Below are positions 33,240 through 44,011 of a DNA stretch of 64,000 bases, in pieces. A program made the position numbers and the translations under genes. The stretch's first letter is position 1. Every line of letters begins with the position of its first letter. This DNA is from Actinernus sp. WN-2022 (Eukaryota; Cnidaria; Anthozoa; Actiniaria; Actinernidae): contig JAOWCC010000916.1 of the NCBI GenBank assembly GCA_030867875.1, positions 1 through 64,000 on the forward strand, in the 5' to 3' direction. A model generated the notes under the pieces. It did not search any database. It was not told the origin of the DNA and saw only the letters and a program-made list of their open reading frames with translations.

Positions 33240-33630
33240 CTTTACTATGTTTTTTTGGTATATTAAAGGATGTGGCTGATACTCCGATAACTGACGTGTC
33301 TACCAGCATCGACAGTGTTGACGGCTGTAATAAAAGGAAGGCCTGCCCAATCAGGAAATATCAAGGATAGAAAGATGTCGCTTGCATCGTTAGAAAAAGA
33401 TACCAGAAAGACAAACTGCTGCAATAAAAACTGCGTGATAACAGTCTTGGAAGTTTCTGAAATCTTAGAATGCAGAGTCACGTACCAGGCGAAATCACGA
33501 GAAGATCAAGTACAATGGATTCTTAATTTCTTTGACATAAGTCATAGAATAACAAATGGGAAACTACATTAAAGGGAAGCAGGTCTGCCAAAAGGGTGGG
33601 TCTTGGAATGGCATATGGAAGGTATGATCC
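33240..33630 (+). pseudogene. N-terminal exon of the same FTDGC-type family (fragment)
   Basis: An 85-codon ORF (33315-33572) reads KMSLASLEKDTRKTNCCNKN then REDQVQWILNFFDISHR, and after a frame change GGRPVC-like LPKGWVLEWHMEG up to GTATGA (33630). The Cys pair followed by a QW-x-L-x-x-F element fits the N-terminal region that usually precedes the FTDGC part. It sits 3' of copy 1's C-terminal part, so it belongs to another copy or a rearrangement. Confidence 0.4.
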
Positions 33631-34528
33631 TGTATATACCATGGAAATTCGTTTTCGGAGCCTCGTCGAGTCCTCGTTGAATCCTCGTTGAATCCTCGTT
33701 GAGTGCTAAATCCATCGTGATCGCATACTTGTACTAGACAATAAAAAAAATCGATCAGAATCGTCTTCTTCTAAGTGAAGTCTCTTTGGCTTTGGTGAAG
33801 CTAACTTTGACCAGTCGATTTTATGACCTCGCTTGTTGCACACAGTAGGATATAGAATGAGTACAAGCCTTGGAAAATATTTTTTTATTAAAAGGCACTA
33901 CCCTACATCCCTAGAGATCTAAAGTGAACTTTTGGCCAATCAGAAACGCTATTTGGGTCCCCTGACTTAACTAGTACAAACTTGTCCACAAATCATTCTA
34001 CTCTGTTCTATTGCTGACAATGAAAGATTAAACATGCCTGGTTAGTATGGTGGCCCAACGTTATCATAGTAAGATATGTAAGTTATTGCGAAGAAAACAG
34101 TGAAAAAGGAAAAAAACAAAAAATACAAGCAATTAAAATAGGTAAGGTAAAAAAATAATAAAGTAATAAAAATCAATAATACTAAGTAAAAAATACTTGG
34201 AAAACAAATATCTCCAATTAAAAAACGTTACAACAAAGAAAAAATAATTATGAAGTAATAAAAAAACTTTGGAAAAATATAATCGGAAAAACATTGAAAA
34301 TCAACATTGACAAAAAACACGTTCTTTCCACGTGGCCTATCGTTATCATAGACCAGGATGCTTTGCACCAATTTCAGTAACTTTCCCGCCTCTTACGAGT
34401 TTCCTGTGGTAGACGCACGCGTGACCCCATTTGTATGAAGTGTGAAGTTTGCACGCTTTCCTTCCACCAGCAAACTTACAAGAGGTCGCAAGACTAAGAG
34501 GTGTTGGGTTATAAGTCTTTGGTCCGCG
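33631..34528. other. Spacer with short repeats and AT-rich block; 5' flank of copy E
   Basis: A 14-15-bp repeat (CCTCGTTGAAT type) lies at about 33660-33705. 34080-34320 is very AT-rich with many AAATA and TAAAAA runs. From about 34400 the sequence matches the 5' flank and UTR of copy B. Confidence 0.5.
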
Positions 34529-36728
34529 ATGCCACCAAAAATGAACCAAATATGGAAGAACCTTCAAGCAAAAATGTCCAACAAAAGAACGCAGCAAACA
34601 ACACGACCCCGCAAAGGTGCTAAAGGAACGGCTCCAAGCGAGATTGTCGTACAACGGCTTACAGCAGAGCCTGTCAATAAGCAAACGTATCGACCGGTAC
34701 AACCGCGAGAATTTGTCGAGTTTTCAAACGATGATTTAACGCTAGAAACCCTTAAAGTGCATATGAGCTTTCGTGCAATTTTCATAGCTATGAACCTCAG
34801 GAAAGTTGAGTATCCCTGCGAAAAAATTTTTGGTTTACAGAGAATACTCTATCTTCTACGCTTGTTTGAAATCGTGGAAACGTGACTTTTCCTGACCCAT
34901 GACCGCGTAAGTAAAAGCCTGGGTCGATACCTCGGTAGAAGTCATTTAATTAATTCAACTTTGCAACAATTTGAATAAAAACTTACAATTTTCACTAATA
35001 TGACTTTTTCCTTTACTAACAGCTCATAAACTGTGTATATTATCTAAAAATCGATGTTGTTGTGATACAAAGGTGCCATGGAGAATAATGCATTAATGAG
35101 ATGACGTCGACCGAGGTATCAACCCAGGCTTTTACTTACGCGGTCATGGGTCAGGAAAGGTCACGTTTCCACGATTTCAAACAAGCGTAGAAGATAGAGT
35201 ATTCTCTGTAAACCAAAGATTTCTTCGCAGGAGTACTCAAAACGTTTCTGAGATTCATAGCTATGAAAATTGCAGGAAGCCTCATATGCACTTTAAGATT
35301 GCCTGTGCGGAACACTTTGGCTATCCGGCACAGTCGTGCGATGTGCTGGTGTCAAACAAGGGGCGATCGTGTACAAACATAAACCAGATTCCTCACCGCA
35401 ATGACAAGGTAATGGCAACTGCGTCAAATAGATTTGATCGGTATAATATACATTAATAGAGAAGATCCTAACAAAAATAAAGTAAATGTCTTTACTTTAA
35501 AAACGGAACTGCCAGCGTAGTCTCGACAAATGTAAGTTACTCCGGACCCACGAAATTTTTACTGGAATCGGCCATAGGGTTGGAATCCGGAATCACGCAA
35601 AATTCTAGTTTGGAAACCGGAATCCAGGCTATTTACTATTGTCATCACAGTTACCTAAATCTCAATATACGTAGGATTAGTTACGAGGGCAATTTACAGT
35701 AGTTTATGTTCTCTTTCATGACATGAACCCCTCTCTGCCCTCAACATATAATGGCCCTGTCAATTCCAAGCGCACTCATTCCCCTCCCCCGGGCATTTGT
35801 CTGGCATTTTACAACTTTGTCTCCCTCAGGGTGGGGCATTTGCTGTAACAGGTCAGCCCCGGGTTGGGCATTGTCAAAGGCAATGTTATCTTTTGGATTT
35901 TAAAAGACGTGCATGCCTCATTGTTTATTTCAAATTTCCTGATTGCTCCCAATAGAAAAAAAAAATAACCAAGGATCAAAGGTACGGGGTTTTCAGATGG
36001 AAATTATAGGAAATGTGATATTGGTTAAAATATTAGTGATGATATGGAATGCCCACCATCGAAATGAGAATACAGTTTCTTTAATTATTGTTTTTATTCT
36101 CTTTTTCGTGGAACATGGGATCTAATAGTATTTCATTGGGTCTTTTGTTGGGTATACCTTGTTAGATTTGTGGCCAATTTAGAATAAATAGAAGGTGAGC
36201 AATACACAAGTTTGCCAATGTCAGCTGGTAGTGATAATGAGGTACACCATAAGCCTGTCAAGTGTGCAAAGTTCACAAGTGAACCTGCTGCGCCAACAAA
36301 AGCATCAGAGGTTCCACAAAGCTACCCAGCTTCGGTGTCTATTGAGCAACTTCTGAATGCAGGAAAATTTGTTAAGCCAGCCTCCAGAACAAAGACAGTA
36401 TTGAAGTTGGAGTCATTTCACTTACTCAACAAAGAGTGGAAAACAGAAAAGTGTCTAACTCTCTATGTTGATGCTGACAAATTTGCATCCGGAGCATATT
36501 CCGTGATGCATTCAAAGGAACACCGGAAAGTGGCAGCCAGTGTAAAAATAATGGGTGATAAAGAAATACAATGACAAGTCAAAGAACATCATTAAGGACA
36601 CAGTAAAGAACACATCAAACAAGATGAGGCCTTCAATGCTTTTCGTCAGGCGCTCCGTGAAACGGAACAGGCGTTTTTGGCCCTCGAACTTGAACGAAAT
36701 TTATCGGATCTCGAGGCAGAATCATCTG
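34529..36728 (+). pseudogene. Alpha-kinase-like/CARD-like gene, copy E
   Basis: Exon 1 is split by a TTAA-flanked element. Its two parts (34529-34755 and 35297-35408) total 339 nt, exactly exon 1 of copy B, with the same GTAATG donor. Exon 2 should begin at 36152, but the acceptor AG is GG (36150-36151) and a TAA follows NLE at ~36185. The frame from 36212 to 36574 encodes the linker and GAYSVMHSKEHRKV part. The CARD-like segment to 36728 has lost the TGA seen in copy B but reads in another frame. It is defective at several independent places. Confidence 0.65.
34756..35292. mobile_element. 537-bp TTAA-flanked foldback element in exon 1
   Basis: TTAA at 34752-34755 and 35293-35296 flanks an element with ~180-bp inverted arms beginning AGTGCATATGAG. 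The arms diverge slightly (GCTTTCGTGC versus GCTTCCTGC) and both include GGTCATGGGTCAGGAAA and CTTTTACTTACGCG. TTAA targets are typical of piggyBac and Kolobok superfamilies; no transposase is present. Copies B and D lack it, giving an empty-site comparison. Confidence 0.9.
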
Positions 36729-36739
36729 GTAAGTATATA

Positions 36740-37865
36740 CAGTTGAATCCCGATAACTCGAACCGTCGGGAACTCGAAGCTCGCGCTAACTCGAACAAAA
36801 ATTGATTTGCCCTGGATTTGCGTCATACATTTAATGTAATTTTACCCTCCGTAACTCGAACCCTCGATAACTCGAAGCAATTTTTGTTTCCCTTCAGGTC
36901 ATTTTCTTTATAATTTTACCCTCGAGAACTCGAACCTCGTTTATCAAGACGTAACGAGACAAAACGTACTTCAGAACATTGAATTTATTTTGAAGCAGCA
37001 TGTATTCTTTGTATTAACTTCTCTAGTTTCTTGGTTTTACGTTACATAAAACGTGTCAGTTCAGTCCTGTGAGAATATTGTACGTGATAAGCGGTGTCAG
37101 CAGGAATCAAAGGGAAACAAAGGATCCATTCAACCCAGCTTTCATCAAGCTTTGCCGCTTAGCTGTTTTTTTTAAATGTCAATAAATTTCTTCTGTCCCT
37201 TGAAATGCAGCGTGCACGTCACTTACATGCCTTCTCCATCGCCACGGTTAACTGCCTTGCCAGTTACCACCACAGTGCAGGAGTTCTGCTAATTGTTCCG
37301 CAAAAAGTAGAAAATAGTCTTTGCAAAACGGCCAGATTTGCCTTTCATTAAATGTCCAACAACTTCGCCAGAATGTACAGCGTTTAGCTCCTCAAGAAGT
37401 TCCGGGACCGAACTTCTTGGTACACATGATATCCTTTGATAAAATAATCCGGGTTGTAAAAGACGATATTTTCAGACGTTTGCACGGAAGCCATTAGGTA
37501 ACGTCAAGTTGCAGCTCCAAGCAGCTCTCAAATGCTATTTTAATACTGGACTGTATAGTGTTTTACAGTCAAACCGGATGTTCCTTTGACGGTCACTTTC
37601 ACACCTTGTAAAATTGTACAAAGACCCTTATGTTTTAGTTTCGCCATTGTTTCCGGTTATTGCAGTGAAAACCCACATCATGCAGTACGCTTTCATTGAG
37701 GAATTTCAACAATAATGCTTGGAAATGTCGGACAAGTCTCTCAAGCGTAAGATTGCTACTAAATCTTTGGAGGAGAAATACAACGCTCTCAAAGATATTA
37801 AGAAGGACATAGCAAAGAAAGAGGTAGCAAAAAAGTATGGCGTTCCTTTAAACACTTTATCCACG
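36740..37865 (+). mobile_element. Tigger/pogo-type element, copy E (truncated)
   Basis: It starts CAGTTGAATCCCG after TA and has the motif array with the same internal loss as copy C near 36870. The HIRAN-like region (37150-37490, minus) is broken by a deletion after GCCAGAATGTA and by several small changes. The HTH start is at 37725. Confidence 0.65.
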
Positions 37866-37925
37866 ATGAACTTGGAGACATTTATTGAGATCTATGTCAC
37901 TGTTATAGTTAGTCGGCCTCCATAG
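37725..37925 (+). pseudogene. Tigger transposase HTH fragment, copy E
   Basis: MSDKSLKRKIATKS then KKEVAKKYGVPLNTLST; the match ends at 37863 and the ORF runs a further ~20 codons into unrelated DNA. Confidence 0.65.
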
Positions 37926-38276
37926 TAGTGTCTCTTGATATTGGAGGACCGACTGGAGGGAGTGTTAAATATTTTGTGTTAGTACTTCCGGTAATAGCTA
38001 TTTCCGATAGAGCGCGCTATGAATTATGGGACTTTTTTTGGCCATGTGCTTAGTTTTCGTGTAGAGAACCGCCATTTTTGTTATGATTGATATATTCGGG
38101 TGATTTTGCATCAAAACTGTTAGAATCCGACAGGTACGGAGTACATCCTGTTTGGAAAATATTACAGGTACCAACATGGCAGCAATTAGCAAACCAATCT
38201 TTCTCAAACTCGGTAACTTTACCATGATTTTAACTGGTGTGATATTTCTTTCCTATGGTTATTTCCCGAGTCGTGG
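37926..38276. other. Possible 5' region of the ParB-like pseudogene
   Basis: Contains GAACCGCCATTTTTG near 38066 (YY1-like core in reverse) and an ATG-led short frame at 38176 (MAAISKPIFLKLGNF). No recognised gene. Confidence 0.3.
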
Positions 38277-38288
38277 GTGAGAGTGGAA

Positions 38289-38327
38289 AAACGATATGGG
38301 CTTTTCATTATGGAGCCCATATCGTTT
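38289..38327. repeat. Perfect 14-bp stem hairpin
   Basis: AAACGATATGGGCT and AGCCCATATCGTTT pair perfectly with an 11-nt loop, inside the predicted first exon. Confidence 0.75.
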
Positions 38328-38609
38328 GTGCCACTCTTACCCACGTTTATAGGACACATACATGTGAAAGTGTCTACTCTGAGTGAGACTTGTCCACCAG
38401 CGTGGCTTGACAGAGAGATAAACGTGGAACACATCCGAAAGATCGAGGAAGAGTTAACAAGGGCACCGACATCTGAGAAAAAACAACATGAACAACCTTG
38501 GATAGCTATTGCGGATATCGACAGGACCAACCTTATCGACAAAAAGGCCCTGAAAGGTTGCTGCATTACTGTCATTGGCAGCAGGCATCGTCTAATGGCT
38601 TACAGGAAG

Positions 38610-39005
38610 GTACTGCCTTTCTATACTACTTTTACTAGCAGTTTCTTTTTCTTTGTATCCAATGTCTTTTTAGCAAATGTCTGTATACTTTGTATATAAT
38701 TTTTCCCAGAAAAAACTGCAATGAACACAAAAAAAAAATAGAACGTGCTCTGAACGAAAGAGAAAACTGTTATATTGGTACGAGTGGTATGAAAAGAGCA
38801 TGCTCAAAATAAGGACTAACATTGCTCGATCTGTGCGAGGGCGCAATCAAAGCAACAGATCCAATTAAACATATTCTAAAAACCCTTGTCGGTAAATGTA
38901 TTATTTTGTCTTCAAAGCTTGCGATCTTACCGTGTCGTTGAGCAGCCAGTCTTTTTCTCATATTACTGTCTATCGGCAATTTCGCACGATATTGTTTTTT
39001 TTCTA
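38610..39005. other. Likely intron of the ParB-like pseudogene
   Basis: AT-rich, no coding sense. It ends in a T-rich tract and TTTCTGAG before 39020, compatible with a 3' splice site. Confidence 0.3.
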
Positions 39006-39529
39006 TACGCTTTTTTTCTGAGGTGGCACAAGTGAGTGATATCCACAAAAAGAAACTCGAAAAAATCTGAATAGATATTTATGACAATGGACTAAAAGCA
39101 GAACAAATTCGTCGACTGGCTGCAATGCATAACGTCAACAACAAGGGGAGCATAACAACAAATTGGTTGTCTAGGGTACATTCTTGCAGAGTGGCTGTAC
39201 AGTATGGCAGGAAAAGACATGGAATTAGACGAATCGCCGCCATGTACCACAGAGTACAAAAAAGCATGCTATCAGACGTACATTGTATGTTGAAAGTGAC
39301 AAGGTAAAATTATAGAAGTTAAAAAAATGTTATCAATAGGATATTTTCAAATCAGCTTTTACTTCGTTAGATAATCAGATACCTTGTTTGACTCGTTTGG
39401 TTGACGGTCGTGGTTAAAACGTATTTTACAGACAAGACTTTTAACCAGCTGTTAACATTCATACAGAGTTGCTTTAACTTATATTCAAAATCATGTCCGA
39501 TAGAGGTTCTCCCTGGTCATCGTACACTA

Positions 39530-40456
39530 CAGCATTTAAGTAGAGAGTTCTTGCGTATGCTGTTGATCATGAAAATCATGCTGCTGGAAAACAGTTCAGA
39601 GTGGACGAGAGTTGCATTCGCAGGTGGGAGAGCTCAAAGAGAAAAGTTAACGTTTAAATGAGCAAACCGTTTTGGCATTGTACCTTTCCATAACTGGAAA
39701 AAGAACTGGCAAGCTGGATAACGGAGAAACGCCACTGAGGTGCTGGGATTTCTACTAATGTTATTTGCCTCAAGGCCAAACTGATCAAATGGAAATCTGG
39801 ATTAAAAGGGAAATTTGGAGCTTCTAAATCTTGGTGTTACCGTTTCATGTTGCACAGAAGCTTCCCAAAGTCTACAAAGATGTACAACAAATGTACCAAC
39901 TTCCAAAGGTTTATCATTGCCAAGAGGAACACGATTTTGAACTGAGGCACATTGGGAATATCCCAATTCTTACAACTGGGCATGACAAAGACATATTTAA
40001 CGTAATGCTGTCCTGCCTAGGAGATGGGACGAAACGTCCACCCTACATGTATGTGGTCTTTCAACGCTAGACACTTCCGAATAAAATGGCTTTTCCTTGT
40101 AGACTCGTTGTTCGCTGCCAAGAAAAGGGCTGGGTTAACGAGAAGTTAGGGAAGGCCTGGCTCAACACTGTGTGGAGTAGAGTTGGCGGTTTGAGGCACC
40201 AAACATGGATGCTGGTACATTTCAAGCTCATTTGTCCAATCCCATTTGTCGGACTTTGCAAACACTGAACACCGATTGTGCTGTCATTCCTTGTGATATG
40301 ACTAGTATTCTATGTGTCGACTTGGAGGAAGTAACTCCAATGGACGATGAGCTGTTCTATGCTGACACGTATGAGGAGGAACAGGCAGTAGGACTGGGCA
40401 CTTATCAGCAGCTACTTGGTAACTCTGATGATGAGGAAGAATTTTACGGCTTCTGA
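39530..40456 (+). pseudogene. Tigger/pogo DDE transposase, decayed
   Basis: Reading across frames: YAVDHENHAAGKQFRVDESC then IRRWES (39555-39630; Brinker-type HTH), STNVICLKAKLIKWKSGL with FGASKSWCYRFMLHR (39750-39855; second HTH of CENP-B/Tc5 type, FxAS-x-WC-x-RF), NFQRFIIAKRN (39898), then the DDE core ILTTGHDKDIFNVMLSCLGD (39965-40030), VRCQEKGWVNEKLGKAWLN and DAGTFQAHLSNP (40207). The end is NTDCAVIPCDMTSILC and an acidic tail SDDEEEFYGF. At least five frame changes. The first catalytic Asp motif (usually MDET) is deleted. A different Tigger family from the cassette copies. Confidence 0.75.
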
Positions 40457-41502
40457 ACAGTTGGATTTGAACTGTCATAAGAACTATTATGAACGTAACA
40501 AACTAAAATAAAATGTTGTACTTGTCTGATTCAAAATCAACTGTAATATTGTATGCTATAATATATTTATGACACAGTTTACGACACATTATGCGGATAA
40601 GTAAATGTATTTGAAAGAGCTTCTAGTGTCCAGTTCTCTCATCCAATAAAATGACTGGTTACTGAGCTTTGACGAACGAGAGCATGAGTATGTTTTTGTT
40701 GACATGAAATTCAGGACTACATTCAGCTAACAATCGACCTTGGAGGAAAAAGTACCATCAAGCAAATGATATGGAAAGTTCTATTGTATATGCAAAAGTA
40801 AGTAGACATGAAGTTGAAACTCTTTCAGATCTAAAATTATGGGTAAAACTACGGAGTTCTCATTGAAATTTGAACTTCTGAACTTGGGGTGTGGCTTATC
40901 TGCCGCTGTTTACAGTACTTGGTTGAGAGTTCAACAGAATAGCCAACCTCCAGACGATACGTGCTAAAGCCCATAAAGTCAGCCCAAACAACTCAGCTGC
41001 CTGTTGGACTGCAATACAGACCACAGCCACATCTGAAACCGGACCCTGACTTCAACAAGAAAGTGAGAGATCTGCGAAAAGGCACAGAACGACGTTCTCA
41101 AGTTAATGATCGCACAGCAGGGGAATAAAGTTGCTGCAGATGACAAGGCCATCTCAGCCCTGGAGTCCAAGCTTTCCCAACTGGTGACAATAAGCCATTT
41201 CACCTTACAAAGTTCAAAGATACCAACCGGCTGAACAAAGAAGAAAAGACTCCAACAGAAAAGAGCCTAACGCCAAGGCAAAGGAACGGACTTTACAAGA
41301 CCAGTTTGACGAACTTAAGAAACTTGTAAACTCAATTAAGATGCAAATCAAACCAAGAGATGAAAAATATAAATGTGTCAGAAGTTTCAGTTACATGTAT
41401 CATACGCACTCACGATCTCTTAACAGAAACAACAGAAAGCGCTCCAAACGCAGAATAAACCTCAAACAAAACCAACAGAGCTGAGAAAGAAACTTTTATT
41501 CA
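40457..41502. other. Spacer with probable Penelope-like 5' coding remnants
   Basis: After about 41000 the plus strand has Lys/Gln-rich readings (for example VAADDKAISALESKLSQLV) with many stops. These could be the decayed N-terminus of the following Penelope-like element, but they are not diagnostic. Confidence 0.3.
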
Positions 41503-42373
41503 AAATGTTTCTAGCCGGTCTCTTTCCGATAGTGAGGTCCGAATATTGGCAAAAGGGCTAAAATTTATACCTACACAAAAGACCCCAAGCAAAACCGCTA
41601 TAACAAATCCTTATTTAAGGATTTCAATGACGCCCACGCTACATGTTTGCTGATACTGTCAAAAAACCACTACATAAATTATATGTAAAAATGAACTGGA
41701 AAGCTCTGGCAAGCTCCAGTTCAACTTGTCCAATTAAAGACAACCTCAGAATAAATGAACGACAATCCCTCAAAAGCGTAAAAGGTCTCACCCTCAAAAG
41801 AGAAGACAAAGGAACCACTACTGTCGTTATGGATGCCAAATCTAAAATAGAAGGTCTCCTCACAGCTCTACGACGAGCATTTTTACAAGCCTCTTGATAA
41901 TCCTATGGTACCTGAAACTACAGTAAGATAGTCAACAGGCTATTCTTAAACAAACACATTGACAAAATGACTCACAAATAGTTAACTGTAGGTTCCAACA
42001 AAACCCACATTCCAGAATTTTACATGCCCACTAAAATACATAAAAAAGTACCAGTGGCCACAACTGTAATATCCGGAAGCGGTGGCCAAACAGAATGCAT
42101 TATTTTGTAGACTCCCTTTTGCAACCTATAGCAAAATCCTTCATCAAAGACACCACTGATTTCATCAACTTCATTTGAAAAACACAAATTCCAGATGCAG
42201 TAATTTTAGCTAGCCTAGACTAATATCCCTCAAACCGAGGGCATTAACATTGTTGCCTAAATTATGGAACGTTTTACGGCTCCAAACACCCAATTCCTAT
42301 AACGGAATTACAGGAACTCGTGGAGCTTATTTTAGGATAAAATTATTTTTCCTTCAACGTCAAAAACTTCTTA
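41503..42373 (+). pseudogene. Penelope-like element RT, N-terminal half, copy 2
   Basis: Same order as copy 1: VRILAKGLKFIPTQK, CPIKDNLRINERQSLKSVKG, EDKGTTTVVMDAKSKIEGLL, then HIPEFYMPTKIHKKVPVATT (around 42010), IKDTTDFINF, NIPQTEGINIV, TPIPITELQEL and YFSFNVKNFL. It is interrupted after NFL by the element at 42374 and resumes at 44012. Multiple stops and small deletions. Confidence 0.75.
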
Positions 42374-44011
42374 GATGAATAGCACGATCACCACGCCATA
42401 TTAGATAATTAAGCAATCTCCTTGTAGTTTTATTCAAATATCTCGCTCAATGTTTTATAATTTTGTCTGAAACTTTTTAGAATTGTACTTTGGTAATTTA
42501 CCTATAGCAGAGCCAAGAAAAGTGATTTAATTCTTTTAGGGAGTATTTTAGGGAGTTGCTTGTTACCTATCCATCCCAGTCATTCATTTATGGCAAGATG
42601 GCAGTGCAATCAGCTTGATAATGTGCTGAATCACCTCCCACTCGGGCATGTTGTTTGCATACATGATTACTTGGAGGGCTGTGCATGCAGACAGCAAGAT
42701 AAAATTCAATCAGTATTTTGACATGGCTAAAGTGTCCCTGCACATCACAATACTCCATCGTCGTGCTGTTGAAGCCATAGTTGGGAATGTGAGTACAGAA
42801 GATGAGGCCTAGCTGATAAAGGAGCATGTGTTCATTGCATCTGATGATCCGTTCAAGATCAAGACAGCGTGCACAAGGCGCAAGAGCTAATTCACAACTA
42901 CCTCATCAATGGCATTGCTACAACATAGTAAAAGTGCACGAGTTCACTGATGGCTGTGCAGCACAATATAAATCGTGTCACTGCATTGGTGACCTGGCTT
43001 GGCTTCTCCATTCAGATTAACTACTTCACATGCCAAAGGAGAACAAGATGCTGCAGGCTGCCACGTCAAGCAGAATGTCAGCCAGGCAGTCCTCCGCAGA
43101 ACAGCTACCATCAACACTGCAAAGAGCATGTATGACTTCCTGGTGCAAAACGTCACACAGCCAGCAGCCACTAGTTTCACTGCAAGAGCAGTTGTTCCAT
43201 CCACTGGCGAGGGGTCTGTTACTCGAAACAGAGCTGGCAGAAAGTTTAAAGAAGCTAAAGGGATAAGAAAGTGGCACTGTGTAAAGTCCTTGGCTCAACA
43301 AGATAAGGTCATGTTATTGTATTAGCTGCATTGTGGAAGATGAGAATAGTTGTACCAACAAGGCCTGGCTGGATGACTGGAAACAGGTTGATATCTGCAT
43401 TGATGGTTCAGTAGCTACCACTTGGCAAGCAGCAGAAGTCTCTATCTTGGACCATGACCTGGCTGTAAAGGAGAGCACAGTCGCCATTGCAGCTGATGAT
43501 GGCCCTGTATACGACTTCTGCTCGTTAAAGGTTATGTCAGAGGAAGTAGAGGAGCTAGAGATGAATTACACTGATGACTACAAGTGTAATGCATTAGGAG
43601 GATAAAGGGTCCTGAGGGACAACGTACATGGCTGTCGTGTATGCTGCTACTGTCCGCCGTATTTGTGGTGAATTACCAGCCAAAAAGGAAGGAAGGAAAA
43701 TTATTTATGGCATCTCTTTGAACCTAGTTCACATTTTTGTAGCTTTACCTTCATTTTGCTGTCTTTTTTCAAGTTATTGTGTTAATGTCTCTCTTACATT
43801 CAAGATTGTGCCACGCCCACAATGCATTATGGGTAAAAATAAAAATTGCTCTGATTAGCGAAATATTGTAAATAATGTATTATTATTGATTGACCTGTAC
43901 ATAAGCAATAAAAATACACTTATAGATTTAAGCAAACGAGCAATATTTTTTTTGTGCAAATGTTGACCTTTGTTACAGTAAATGGACAGATGACTGTGCT
44001 ACCAGTACTGA
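42374..44011 (+). mobile_element. 1.64-kb FTDGCAAQYKS element inserted in Penelope-like RT
   Basis: TCTTA lies on both sides (42369-42373 and 44012-44016). Removing the insert rejoins the retroelement frame, NFL followed by QMHGVAMGTK. Weak end similarity: GATGAATAGCACGATCACC on the left and, reversed, TAGCACAGTCATC near the right end. It encodes broken pieces of the FTDGC family: VHEFTDGCAAQYKSCHCIGD, LGFSIQINYF then TSHAKGEQDAAGCHVKQNVS (42990-43080), VPSTGEGSVTRNRAGRKFKE and MNYTDDYKCNALGG. I cannot place it in a named superfamily. Confidence 0.7.

Larger units (their letters stand above)
38277..39303 (+). pseudogene. ParB/sulfiredoxin-like domain gene, decayed
   Basis: First exon (to 38609, donor GTACTG) encodes INVEHIRKIEEELTRAP, PWIAIADIDRTNLIDKKAL and a closing CCITVIGSRHRLMAYRK. 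The last resembles the V-x-G-x-HR-x-x-A element of ParB/Srx-like folds. A second stretch (about 39015-39290) reads SDIHKKKLEKI*IDIYDNGL, AEQIRRLAAMHN and, in another frame, EWLYSMAGKDMELDESPPCT. Such a GLK/LA-x-x-HN element followed by PP-x-TTEYKKACY occurs downstream of the ParB-like part in cnidarian proteins I recall. In-frame stops and frame changes make it a pseudogene. The fold name is inference. Confidence 0.4.

Noticed and set aside
34442..34885. 147-codon ORF including exon 1 of copy E
   Set aside because: The last third reads into the TTAA element; the true exon resumes at 35297.
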